Assembly (NCBI GenBank): GCA_009844885.1
Contig: VYAQ01000038.1
Span: 1-34,721, forward strand
Origin: Gemmatimonadota bacterium
Lineage (GTDB): Bacteria > Gemmatimonadota > Gemmatimonadetes > Longimicrobiales > Gaopeijiaceae
DNA length: 34,721 nucleotides
Direction of reading: 5' to 3'
Shown here: one piece after another, positions 1 through 7,677 of the stretch
How positions within the stretch are numbered: position 1 is the first letter of the stretch
How the letters are laid out: every line of letters begins with the position of its first letter
Program-made: the position numbers and the translations under genes
The notes under the pieces: generated by a model
Seen by the model: only the letters and a program-made list of their open reading frames with translations
Told to the model about the DNA's origin: nothing
Database searches by the model: none

Positions 1-588
1 GGCTACAGTCACGACGCACAGTGCGTTCGCTACAACGGTCCCGACGAGGAGTACGTCGGCCGCGAGATCTGCCTGGGCGCGAACGAGACCGCGCTCTCGA
101 TCGCGGACGTCACGGACAAGGACGCCACCGTGGCGCTATCGGCATCCTCCTACCCCAACACCGGCTACCTGCATCAGGGCTGGATCTCGGACGACCACCG
201 CTACTTCTACATGAATGACGAGACCGATGAAGTGGGCGGCAACGCGTCGCGGACGCGCACGCTGGTGTGGGATATCCAGGACCTGAACGACCCGATCCTG
301 GTCAGGGAGCATTTCGGCACCACCGGGGCGTCGGATCACAACCTGTACGTGATCGGCGACCTGATGTACCAGGCCAACTATCTCAGTGGACTGCGCATTC
401 TCGACATCTCCGATCCGGAGTCCCCCGAAGAGATCGGCTTCTTCGACACGGTACCTTTCGGCGAGGACAACCCCGGGTTCGCGGGAGCGTGGAGCGTGTA
501 CCCGTACTTCGAGAGCGGCGTGATCATCGTGTCCAGCATCAAGGAAGGACTGTTCGTCCTCAGGAAGCGGCCGCCGCGGGTGTCTTAG
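1..588 (+). CDS. Choice-of-anchor B / LVIVD-repeat protein, C-terminal part (5' truncated by the window)
   Basis: The frame is open from base 1 and ends at TAG 586-588, so only about the last 195 residues are seen. The sequence has repeating motifs of the LVIVD / choice-of-anchor-B type, such as LRILDISDPESPEEIGFFDT and LVWDIQDLNDPILV, each roughly a blade of a beta-propeller. Proteins of this family are secreted or surface-exposed, and their biochemical role is unknown. The signal peptide and N-terminal blades lie outside the window. It converges on feoB across a 45-bp gap. The family call is from motif recognition; I infer no substrate. Confidence 0.75.
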   Translation, partial: GYSHDAQCVRYNGPDEEYVGREICLGANETALSIADVTDKDATVALSASSYPNTGYLHQGWISDDHRYFYMNDETDEVGGNASRTRTLVWDIQDLNDPILVREHFGTTGASDHNLYVIGDLMYQANYLSGLRILDISDPESPEEIGFFDTVPFGEDNPGFAGAWSVYPYFESGVIIVSSIKEGLFVLRKRPPRVS

Positions 589-616
589 TGGGTGTGCAGG
601 TTCCGGCGGGGCTGCT

Positions 617-632
617 GGCGGCAGGTGCCGCC
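617..632. terminator. Possible bidirectional hairpin between converging genes
   Basis: A perfect 6-bp stem, GGCGGC / GCCGCC, with an AGGT loop lies between the stop of the anchor-B gene and the stop of feoB. No T-tract follows on either strand, so intrinsic termination is only suggested by position and stem strength. Confidence 0.3.
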
Positions 633-633
633 G

Positions 634-2577
634 CTACAGAACGGCGTTGGCGACCCACGCCCCCGCGTACGCGAGGAAGAGCATGTAGCAGAACTGCAGC
701 GTGGGCCAGCGCCAGCCTCCCGTCTCGCGCCGCATGATGGCCACGGTGGACATGCACTGGAGCGCGAATACGAAAAACACGAGCAGCGCCACGGCCGAGC
801 CCAGATCGAGATCCTGTTGTAGCGCCGCCTGGAGTTCGAACGCCTCTTCCTCTTCGCTCTCGACGCCGTAGATCGTGCCCAGCGTCCCGACGATCACTTC
901 GCGGGCCGCCAGTGAGGTCACCAGGCCGATGCCGATGCGCCAATCGAATCCCAGCGGTTCGATCACGGGCTCGATGACCTGGCCGGCCTGCCCGAGGGCG
1001 CTGTCGCCGATCGGCGGAGCCTCGCCGCCGGGCGTCCTGGGGAATTGCGTGAAAACCCAGAGCACAACGGTCACGGCCAGAATGATCTTGCCCGCCCGGC
1101 GCAGGAAGACCTTCGTGCGATCCAGCAGCCGGGTCAGAATCGATCGCACCGTGGGTAGCCGGTAGGACGGAAGTTCCATCACGAAAGGTGCGGAGCGTCC
1201 CCGGAGCAACGTGCGCTTCAGGAGCGCCGCGGTCACGATGGCCGCCGCCACGCCCATCAGATACAACCCGATCAGGACCGCTGCCTGGGTTCCGAGGAAC
1301 GGTCCCAGGATGGGTTCGGCCGGGATGAAGGCGGCGATCAGGAGCGCGTACACGGGCAGGCGGGCCGAGCAGGTCATGAAGGGCGCGACGAAGATCGTGG
1401 CTATCCTGTCCCGTTCATCCTCCACCGTGCGGGCGGACATGATGGCCGGAATCGCGCACGCGTAGGCCGACAACAATGGCAGAAAGGACTTGCCCTGGAG
1501 ACCGACGCGGTGCATGAGGCGATCGGCGATCACCGCCGCACGAGCCATGTACCCCGAGTCCTCCAGGATCGCGATGAAGAAGAACAGGATCAGGATCTGG
1601 GGCAGAAACACCATCACCGAACCGACCCCGGCCCACACTCCGTCGAGGAGGAGGGCACGGAACCAGCTTTCGGGAAGCGCGGCCCCGATGTAGTTGCCTG
1701 ACGCTGCGATCGCGGCCTCGGTGCCGTCCATCAATGGCACCGCCCAGGCGAAGATGGACTGGAATACGAGCACGACGACGCCGAGAAAGACCAGCGGTCC
1801 CCAGAATCGGTGCAGCACCAGGGCATCGAGCCGCTGGGTGGTGCGCGATGGGCGGGGAGCCTTGAATCCGGCCGAGCGACCAAGCTCGCGGGCGCGCCGC
1901 CGGCGTTCCGCAAACAGGTCGATCATCGGCAGGGCACGACCGGTGCCCCTCCCCTCGGGATGCTCGGCTACGGCGACGATCGGGCAGGCGCGAACCTCCT
2001 CCCCACCGGTGTGGATCGCCTCGAGGAAGGCGCGCACCGGCTGCAGCGTCGCAGCGTCGCGCGCGTTGACCAATGCGACCTCTACGCCCAGTTCCTCCGA
2101 CAGGTTCGAGCGACGGAGGACCCCGTCGCGTCTGTCCAGCTCGTCGGCCATGGTGAGCACGACCAGCGTCGGGATGCCGAGGGCCAGAACCGGCTCCGCG
2201 ACCATCAGGTGCGACCTGAGGCGAGTCGCGTCCAGAACCAGGACGATTGCGTCGGGCTGCCGGTCGCCCTCGAAGTCGCCGAGGAGCACATCGCGGGTGA
2301 CGATCTGGTCGAGACTGCGCGGAGACAGGCCGTGGATCCCGGGCAGGTCGATCAGTTCCACCGGCCCGATCGGCAGATTGACCGTGCCGCACCTGCGTTC
2401 CACGGTCACGCCCGGATAGTTCGCGACTCTCTGCCGAAGACCGGTCAGCTGGTTGAAGAGGGTGGACTTGCCCGAGTTGGGAGGACCCACCACGGCAACC
2501 AGCGGGGTGCCGCTATCGACGCCGGCTCCCGGTGCCGAACCCCGGTCCAGCACGGCCGACCCGGTCCCTCCGTTCAA
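634..2577 (-). CDS. feoB: Ferrous iron transport protein B (FeoB)
   Basis: This is the inner-membrane Fe(II) permease with an N-terminal GTPase domain. With the TTG start at 2577 it has 647 residues. The G1/Walker A motif GPPNSGKST is at about residues 31-39, and G3 reads DLPG. Gate motifs follow: AYACAIPAIMSAR and APFMTCSARLPVY, each with the usual Cys. The C-terminus has the QCMSTVAIMRRETG motif. G4 reads TMAD where the family has NxxD. I chose the TTG start because it overlaps the feoA stop (TTGA) and follows a G-rich stretch. A frame open further upstream would run through feoA and is unlikely to be used. It is shorter than E. coli FeoB (773 residues). It is coupled to feoA and probably iron-regulated through the palindrome at 2924-2946. 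No feoC was seen. Confidence 0.95.
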   Translation of the reverse strand: MNGGTGSAVLDRGSAPGAGVDSGTPLVAVVGPPNSGKSTLFNQLTGLRQRVANYPGVTVERRCGTVNLPIGPVELIDLPGIHGLSPRSLDQIVTRDVLLGDFEGDRQPDAIVLVLDATRLRSHLMVAEPVLALGIPTLVVLTMADELDRRDGVLRRSNLSEELGVEVALVNARDAATLQPVRAFLEAIHTGGEEVRACPIVAVAEHPEGRGTGRALPMIDLFAERRRRARELGRSAGFKAPRPSRTTQRLDALVLHRFWGPLVFLGVVVLVFQSIFAWAVPLMDGTEAAIAASGNYIGAALPESWFRALLLDGVWAGVGSVMVFLPQILILFFFIAILEDSGYMARAAVIADRLMHRVGLQGKSFLPLLSAYACAIPAIMSARTVEDERDRIATIFVAPFMTCSARLPVYALLIAAFIPAEPILGPFLGTQAAVLIGLYLMGVAAAIVTAALLKRTLLRGRSAPFVMELPSYRLPTVRSILTRLLDRTKVFLRRAGKIILAVTVVLWVFTQFPRTPGGEAPPIGDSALGQAGQVIEPVIEPLGFDWRIGIGLVTSLAAREVIVGTLGTIYGVESEEEEAFELQAALQQDLDLGSAVALLVFFVFALQCMSTVAIMRRETGGWRWPTLQFCYMLFLAYAGAWVANAVL

Positions 2578-2867
2578 TTCGAGTCGAGAACCCCCGCGGC
2601 TTCCAGCGAGCTGCGCACGCACAGACAGGACGCGGTTTCCCTGCGCAGCGCCACAAGCACGCCGTCCACGCGATAGACCGTGGGGCCGCCCACCGGAGCG
2701 TGCCGCACCGGACAGAGCGTGCAACCGGGCACAATCCCCCGCTCGAGCAACGGCTCAACGTCGTCGCCGGCCACGTCGATACGGACCAGGACGACCTCTT
2801 CTTCCAGGGGAACGTCCGCCAGCATGCGATCGGCAGGTTTCTGCACCGTCTCTGGCTTGCGCTTCAC
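2574..2867 (-). CDS. feoA: Ferrous iron transport protein A (FeoA)
   Basis: A small cytoplasmic SH3-like protein of 97 residues that assists FeoB. The core fits FeoA: a short strand-rich domain with the turn LLERGIVPGCTLCPVRHAP followed by VDGVLVALRRETASCL. The start is GTG at 2867, supported by a strong Shine-Dalgarno (GGAGG, plus-strand positions 2872-2876) four bases upstream. Its TGA overlaps the TTG start of feoB, the classic coupling of these genes. The Fur-like palindrome lies 57 bp upstream. The N-terminal leader of about 15 residues is slightly longer than in many homologues. Confidence 0.9.
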   Translation of the reverse strand: MKRKPETVQKPADRMLADVPLEEEVVLVRIDVAGDDVEPLLERGIVPGCTLCPVRHAPVGGPTVYRVDGVLVALRRETASCLCVRSSLEAAGVLDSN

Positions 2868-2923
2868 AATTCCTCCGGATGGGATACCTGTTTCGGGGCT
2901 CGGACATGCTCCGGTGGGAGCCG

Positions 2924-2946
2924 TTGAGATTGAAACTGATTCTCAA
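2924..2946. promoter_or_regulatory. Fur-box-like iron-responsive operator upstream of feoA
   Basis: An imperfect 23-bp inverted repeat has perfect 6-bp outer arms, TTGAGA at 2924-2929 and TCTCAA at 2941-2946. The AT-rich core resembles the TGAGAAT...ATTCTCA form of Fur boxes. It stands out from the surrounding GC-rich sequence and sits between the divergent feoA and yigZ starts, 57 bp from feoA. Regulation of feoAB is inferred from position and similarity to the known motif; no regulator gene is in the window. A DtxR/MntR-type protein is an alternative binder. Confidence 0.65.
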
Positions 2947-3040
2947 TCGGCTCGCACCGTATTAGAGTAAGGTGCTGTTCCGGAAATGGAAAGCCCACCG
3001 CCGCGTCCCCGCAACACGACCCCACCGAGGAGCTCGCGCT

Positions 3041-3658
3041 TTGGACGATTCCTACCCGGTGCCAGGCGCCACGGGCCGCTTCGAGGAAGTCATCCGCCGG
3101 AGCCGTTTCGTCAGCTGCGCCGGGCGCGCCGCTTCGCGCGAGTCCGCGCTCGGGTTCGTCCAGAGCGTCAGGGACCGGTTCCCGGGGGCGACCCACTACT
3201 GCTGGGCCTTCAACGCGGGACCTCCCGGATCGACCGCCCGGATCGGCGCCAGCGACGACGGCGAGCCGCGTGGCACGGCTGGCGCGCCCATCCTCACGGC
3301 CGTGCTTCACTCCGGCGTGGGTGAAGTGGTGGTGGTCTGCGCCAGATACTACGGCGGAGTGAAGCTTGGCACGGGCGGTCTCGCCCGCGCCTACGCGCGC
3401 GGCGCGAAGGGTGCACTCGCGGCCTGCCCAACCGAGCGGAAGGTGAACCGTGTTCCCGTGCTGGTCACGGTTCCCTGGGAGGCATCCGGCAGAATCGATC
3501 CGATCCTGCGCAAACTGGATGCACAGATCGTCGGGCGCGATTTCGGCACCGACGTTCGCTACCGGATCCGCGTGCCCGTCGTGAACAGTTCACGCCTGCG
3601 CGCCGCGGTCGCGGCCGCAACGGGTGGACGTGGGCGCGTAGAGGACTCCTGCGAATAG
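3041..3658 (+). CDS. YigZ / IMPACT (UPF0029) family protein
   Basis: A predicted 205-residue cytoplasmic protein of the YigZ/IMPACT family. Recognisable are the N-terminal RFEEVIRRSRFVSCAGRA segment, HYCWAFNAG, the conserved SDDGEPRGTAGAPIL stretch and RYYGGVKLGTGGLARAY. A second ferredoxin-like domain makes up roughly the last 70 residues. I placed the start at TTG 3041 because it follows GAGGAG by about 8 bases and gives the usual family length (about 200). An in-frame open stretch back to 2972 lacks a clear ribosome site. The bacterial function is poorly defined; eukaryotic IMPACT modulates the GCN2 stress kinase. It is divergent from feoA. Confidence 0.88.
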   Translation: MDDSYPVPGATGRFEEVIRRSRFVSCAGRAASRESALGFVQSVRDRFPGATHYCWAFNAGPPGSTARIGASDDGEPRGTAGAPILTAVLHSGVGEVVVVCARYYGGVKLGTGGLARAYARGAKGALAACPTERKVNRVPVLVTVPWEASGRIDPILRKLDAQIVGRDFGTDVRYRIRVPVVNSSRLRAAVAAATGGRGRVEDSCE

Positions 3659-3714
3659 CAGGACCTGGCAGCCGGGATAGCCCGACTGCGCACGGGATAC
3701 GGCTCTGGGTTGCG

Positions 3715-3730
3715 CCAGCCGACAGGCTGG
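3715..3730. terminator. Possible hairpin terminator between yigZ-family gene and cold-shock gene
   Basis: A perfect 6-bp stem, CCAGCC / GGCTGG, with a GACA loop lies in the 142-bp gap between the converging ends of these two genes. There is no T-run, so termination is suggested mainly by position. Confidence 0.3.
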
Positions 3731-3800
3731 TCAGGTGGCGCCTGCGGTCGCGGCGCCGACCCGCGTGGTCACGGGCCGGCACCGCGGGTCCCCCAGTGGT

Positions 3801-4010
3801 TCAGTCCACTCGGACGACGTTCTCGGCCGCCGGCCCCTTCGCGCCGTCGACCACATCGAATTCTACTTTCTCGCCCTCGGCAAGGCTTCTGAAGCCTTCA
3901 GACTGGATGGCGGAGAAATGGACGAAGCAATCCTGTCCATTGTCGGCTCTGGAAATGAAACCAAAGCCCTTTTGGTCGTTGAACCACTTGACGGTTCCCT
4001 GCATTCGCAC
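3801..4010 (-). CDS. CspA-family cold-shock protein
   Basis: A 69-residue single OB-fold nucleic-acid-binding protein. RNP1 (KGFGFI) and RNP2 (CFVHFSAI; most homologues have VFVHFSAI) are both present, preceded by GTVKWFNDQ, and the C-terminus [10 protein letters not shown] is typical. I prefer the GTG start at 4010 (product begins MRMQGTVKW) because a GGGAG motif lies 9 bases upstream; the ATG at 4004 would be 15 bases away. Upstream, 4011-4266 holds no gene. A long leader there is usual for cold-shock genes, where RNA structure controls translation, but I cannot show such structure. Confidence 0.95.
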   Translation of the reverse strand: MRMQGTVKWFNDQKGFGFISRADNGQDCFVHFSAIQSEGFRSLAEGEKVEFDVVDGAKGPAAENVVRVD

Positions 4011-4266
4011 TTTGCTGCTCTCCCTCGTGTCGCGGTGCAGTCTGCTGATCCCGGGACCGGCCACACAAACCTCGCGTGGCTGCGGCGGGATACTGCGGAA
4101 AGAAGATTGACGGACATCCCCCGTTCGAGGTCTCGGCCCGTTCTGGATGTGGATGGGTACTGACCGTGCAGACTTGCTCCTGATTGGTAAGGGCGAAAAC
4201 TGACAGCAAATGCCGCCGGGGTCAACATCCCGGCGAACATGGCGCCTCCGGGGCACGACGTTCGAG

Positions 4267-4887
4267 CTACACTGGGGTACCCGTCAGCCACAGAGCCAGG
4301 GCGGTACCGAGCGGGACGACCAGGTTGTCGTCGAGGCCGATAGGCAGCACCTCCATGGCCGCGACCACAGCTGCTGCGAACAGCGCGACGCCAACCCCTG
4401 TCACGGGTGTCAGGACGGCCGCCGCCACCAGGAAAAAGGCCGTGGTTCCCTCCCACGTGCCTTTGCCCAGTCCGTGCCGTCCCCAAACGCGGCCGACGAC
4501 GCTCGCGGCGGGATCGGCGAACGCCAGGACCAGCATCGAGGGCATGAACAGCCGGGGCGGCGCGATCACCAGCACTGCCAGTGCGCCGACCATGTACCAG
4601 GTGGAAGACGCTATCCCGGTGGCTTCGCGGGGAGAAGCGAGCCGCGAGAACACCCTGAAGAAGAGCGTGTTGACACCCGCGACCCGAAGGCGGGCCCAAT
4701 CGAGAACCAGTGCCGCCGCCGCGCCGGCGCCGATCCCGGCCAGCGCCAACGCGGACTCGGGCCCGGTCAACTGCACGAACGCGATGAGCACCAGGCCACC
4801 CATCGCGTGAAACAGGCGGCGCCATGGCTGGACGCCCCTGGTTCGCCGGACGGCCTTCTCGAATTCGGAAGCCTGTCCCGTCCCCAT
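4267..4887 (-). CDS. Dolichol/polyprenol kinase-like integral membrane protein (CTP-transfer family)
   Basis: A 206-residue multi-pass protein with about six hydrophobic segments. It resembles the family that groups dolichol kinase, phytol kinase (VTE5) and CTP-dependent diacylglycerol kinase (Dgk1). Supporting motifs are RRLFHAMGG near residue 23, [16 protein letters not shown] and the glycine-rich [12 protein letters not shown]. These match the conserved ADPxAxxxGxxxG and GK(S/T)xEG signatures. The ATG at 4887 was chosen over the longer frame to 5010 because AGGAG lies 9 bases upstream and the extra leader is charged and low-complexity. It lies 14 bp after the metalloprotease gene, probably co-transcribed. 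The substrate alcohol is not predictable. Confidence 0.8.
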   Translation of the reverse strand: MGTGQASEFEKAVRRTRGVQPWRRLFHAMGGLVLIAFVQLTGPESALALAGIGAGAAAALVLDWARLRVAGVNTLFFRVFSRLASPREATGIASSTWYMVGALAVLVIAPPRLFMPSMLVLAFADPAASVVGRVWGRHGLGKGTWEGTTAFFLVAAAVLTPVTGVGVALFAAAVVAAMEVLPIGLDDNLVVPLGTALALWLTGTPV

Positions 4888-4901
4888 ATCCGCCCGCTCC
4901 T

Positions 4902-7517
4902 CTATCGACCGCGCCTCCCCGGATCTCTCGCGGCCGCGCCGCCGATCGGATCCCCGGGCGGCAGCTGGAGCGCCGGGGCCGGCGTCGTGTTTTCGATCCT
5001 CTCCTGCCAACGGCGAATGTCCGCGGCGACCAGCCGCTCATGCGGCGACGGGTCCGCTTCGGCTTCGAGGCGCCCCGCCAGCCCTGCCAGGCGGTCCGAA
5101 AGCACGGCGCGGGCCGCGGTCATGGTGGCTGCGCTGCCCGCCTCCTGCATCATCCGGTCGACCACTGCTCGCTGGATGGCGTGCTGCACCTGGCGGCGGT
5201 ACGCGTCGGCTTCGGGAGAGGTCGCCCAAGTGGCCGTAAGCAGCCGGTCGGTCACCTCTTCCAGGTCCGGGTAGTCGCCCATGCTGCCATACACGACCAG
5301 GCGCGCCATCCGCGCCGGGTGCAGGATCTCGCCGACGGTGAAGTCGGCCGCCGCCTCGGCGGCGCCCAGGGGGTCGAAGAGGAGCTCCGTGTGGCCCGCG
5401 AACACCTCGCCCTCTTCGTGACGGAACGCCGGCGGGGGAATCATCGCGACCACTTCCTCCGGCAGCGCCAGGAAGTCGACGGTCAGCGCAGAGAGGATCG
5501 TCTCCAGAGCGTCCCGCTGCTCCTCACCGGGCACGATCGCAACCGGCGTCTGGCCGTCCCCCTTCACCGCGTACGTGTAGTCGGCGCCGCCCAGCGTCTG
5601 CGCCGCGGCGCGAAGCTGGAAGCGGTGGTGCATGTAGAGCGGCAGCAGCACGAATTCGAGGTCGGAGAGGGGCCGGCCCGTTCGGATCATCGACGCACCG
5701 AAGTCGCCCATGCCGATATTGCGCACCCGGATCTCGTGCTTGAGGTGGTCCACCAGGTTCGCGCCGTTGTCCCAGACGCCCGCGTAGGGGTGTGCGGCCC
5801 CGATGAAGTTGTTGTTCGAATGGGCCATGAAGATCAGGCCGTCGCGGATACCCTGCATGACGATCTCTTCGAGCCCGGCAGCTTCGTCCGTCCCCTCCGG
5901 AAACTCCCTGTAGAGCCAGTTGACGGAGAGCTTGTCGTACTCCCCGATTCGCTGCACGTAGGCGTTCGACAGATCCAGGTTGCCGTCGTTGTCGATCTCG
6001 ACATACGGCGCGGGATAGTCCATCACGCTCTCGCGCCCGTAGGTGCTCGCGAGATAGTTGTGAGGGAATCCGATGGTATGGCCGACTTCGTGCGCGGACA
6101 GTTGGCGTACACGGGCCAGCGCCATCTCCACCGCGTCCGAGTTGGCGGACACCTGCGCCAGGTATTCGAAGTCGGGAGCAGCCGCGAGCAGACACGCCAT
6201 GCCGTGGCCCGAATGGTTTGCGGCACCCCAGGGCCATCCTCCGTACGCGGACGCATCGGCCCCACCCCCACCCACCGTTCCGGCAAACGGGGCAACCATC
6301 CCCTGGCCGTGCAGGTAGTCCTGCCGCAGTCTGAGGCTGCCGAGGTTGACCACGCCGCGGATGATCTCGCCGGTGCGCGGATCAGTGACGGTGTTGCCGT
6401 ACGAGTATCCCCGCGTCCGCCTGTGGGTCCAGTGGATCATGTTGTAGCGGATGTCCTGCGGATCGACCCCCTCCGGCAAAACCTCGACCCGGTAGGCGTC
6501 GATGAACCCGGCGGCCTCGAAGGCCTCCTCCCACCAAGCGGCCCCTTCGATCAGCGCACTGCGAATGGGCTCGGGGGTGCCGGGGTCCACGTAGTAGACG
6601 ATGGGTTCCACCGGCTCGGAGGGCGCCGGCCCCGGATTGCGCTTCTGCAGCCGGTGGCGGATGGTCAGGCGAAGACGCAGATCGCTGTCGATCGGCGTTG
6701 CGTAGTCGAAGATCGTGGGGCCGTTCACACCGATCCGCGGGTCGGCGACACGGGTCCGGTATCCGTCGTCGGGGAGTCGGATGAACGAGTGGTGCTGCCG
6801 CAGGGTGACCGCCTCCGGGTTCACGGCCACGCCGCGCACCAGCCCGCCCGGGTTGTCGCTGGTGAAGGTGAGCAGGGATTCGACTTCGGTGTTCTCCGGG
6901 AACGACCGCGTGGCGGGCATGTGAATGGCCGAACGGGATGCGTCCAGCCGGAACGTGCCCTGGCCGCGCTGCGCGATTTGGCCGATCGCGTTGCGCGCGT
7001 CCCGGATGAAGAACGGGGTGGCGTCCACCAGCACGCGGTCGCCGGTCCGGGCGGCGATGTCGAAGCCCCAGTACACCGATGGCGCGAAGGCGTCGCGTAC
7101 GGCCTGCACCTCGGTCGGATTGTCGCTCCGGGCCTGGAACTGGTAGTTGGGCTCCATGAGGAGTACGCGGGGACCGACCCGCTTCGCTTCGAGGATGTGG
7201 GTGCCGCGCAGCTGGCCCCGATCGATCCCCACCGGGTTGGAGCCCAGGCCCGAGCCCATCGAGATCTGATACAGGAACTCGCCGCCCGCGAGATCGAGCT
7301 CCCAGTACAGCGCGCCCGCGTCGTCGTCCCAGTACAGGCTGAAGAAGCCCTCCATGGCGGTCATGCCTACGGTCTTCTCGGCGATGGTGGGGGGCGTCTG
7401 CTGCGCCGTCAGCGTGGCCGTGCCGGGCTGCCCGAAAGCCGCTGCCGCGACGAGCAGCGGCAGGATCAGCGCGGGCGCGTTTCGGTGGAATCGTGTTCTT
7501 GTCGATGAAGCGAACAT
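4902..7517 (-). CDS. Secreted zinc-dependent metalloprotease, DUF5117/DUF4953 type
   Basis: An 871-residue protein. An N-terminal signal peptide (hydrophobic core ALILPLLVAAAAF, then AQQTPP) is followed by a long beta-rich N-terminal region of the DUF5117 type. A metzincin-like catalytic site follows: HEVGHTIGFPH at residues 476-486 (HExxHxxGxxH) and a Met-turn SVMDYP at 497-502. Family members are large exported peptidases common in Gemmatimonadota and Bacteroidota; substrates are generally unknown. The start ATG at 7517 has AAGG seven bases upstream. The C-terminal tail is helical and charged. The 160-bp gap upstream (7518-7677) shows no gene or clear terminator. Confidence 0.92.
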   Translation of the reverse strand: MFASSTRTRFHRNAPALILPLLVAAAAFGQPGTATLTAQQTPPTIAEKTVGMTAMEGFFSLYWDDDAGALYWELDLAGGEFLYQISMGSGLGSNPVGIDRGQLRGTHILEAKRVGPRVLLMEPNYQFQARSDNPTEVQAVRDAFAPSVYWGFDIAARTGDRVLVDATPFFIRDARNAIGQIAQRGQGTFRLDASRSAIHMPATRSFPENTEVESLLTFTSDNPGGLVRGVAVNPEAVTLRQHHSFIRLPDDGYRTRVADPRIGVNGPTIFDYATPIDSDLRLRLTIRHRLQKRNPGPAPSEPVEPIVYYVDPGTPEPIRSALIEGAAWWEEAFEAAGFIDAYRVEVLPEGVDPQDIRYNMIHWTHRRTRGYSYGNTVTDPRTGEIIRGVVNLGSLRLRQDYLHGQGMVAPFAGTVGGGGADASAYGGWPWGAANHSGHGMACLLAAAPDFEYLAQVSANSDAVEMALARVRQLSAHEVGHTIGFPHNYLASTYGRESVMDYPAPYVEIDNDGNLDLSNAYVQRIGEYDKLSVNWLYREFPEGTDEAAGLEEIVMQGIRDGLIFMAHSNNNFIGAAHPYAGVWDNGANLVDHLKHEIRVRNIGMGDFGASMIRTGRPLSDLEFVLLPLYMHHRFQLRAAAQTLGGADYTYAVKGDGQTPVAIVPGEEQRDALETILSALTVDFLALPEEVVAMIPPPAFRHEEGEVFAGHTELLFDPLGAAEAAADFTVGEILHPARMARLVVYGSMGDYPDLEEVTDRLLTATWATSPEADAYRRQVQHAIQRAVVDRMMQEAGSAATMTAARAVLSDRLAGLAGRLEAEADPSPHERLVAADIRRWQERIENTTPAPALQLPPGDPIGGAAARDPGRRGR

Positions 7518-7677
7518 GTGGCTGCCTTACCCGGACCTCTGCCGGCGAGCGAGTGTTGCCTGGCCGCCGCCCTCGCATGGACGAGCGGTCGTGGGTCAGG
7601 AGACTGGAAAACGCGGCCGCCGCACGCAAGGATGCCGCCCCCGGCTTCCCCGTGATTCGACCCGTCTCGTGGTCAGG

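Noticed and set aside
2578-2724. Upstream in-frame extension of feoB
   Set aside because: It would overlap almost half of feoA in another frame and adds Arg/Gly-rich sequence unrelated to FeoB. The TTG overlapping the feoA stop fits better.
4888-5010. N-terminal extension of the polyprenol-kinase-like gene
   Set aside because: Charged low-complexity leader overlapping the metalloprotease end; ATG 4887 has a good ribosome site.
3863-5041. Large minus-strand frame overlapping the cold-shock and kinase-like genes
   Set aside because: Arg/Gly-rich translation without domains, in a different frame from both real genes.
4824-7508. Long open frame on the + strand opposite the zinc metalloprotease
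   Set aside because: It is Arg/Val/His-rich with no recognisable domain and lies antisense to a gene with a clear HExxH site. It is a by-product of high GC at third codon positions.
7518-7677. 160-bp gap between metalloprotease and amidase searched for a small gene or RNA
   Set aside because: No ribosome site, conserved-looking peptide or strong hairpin with T-run was seen.
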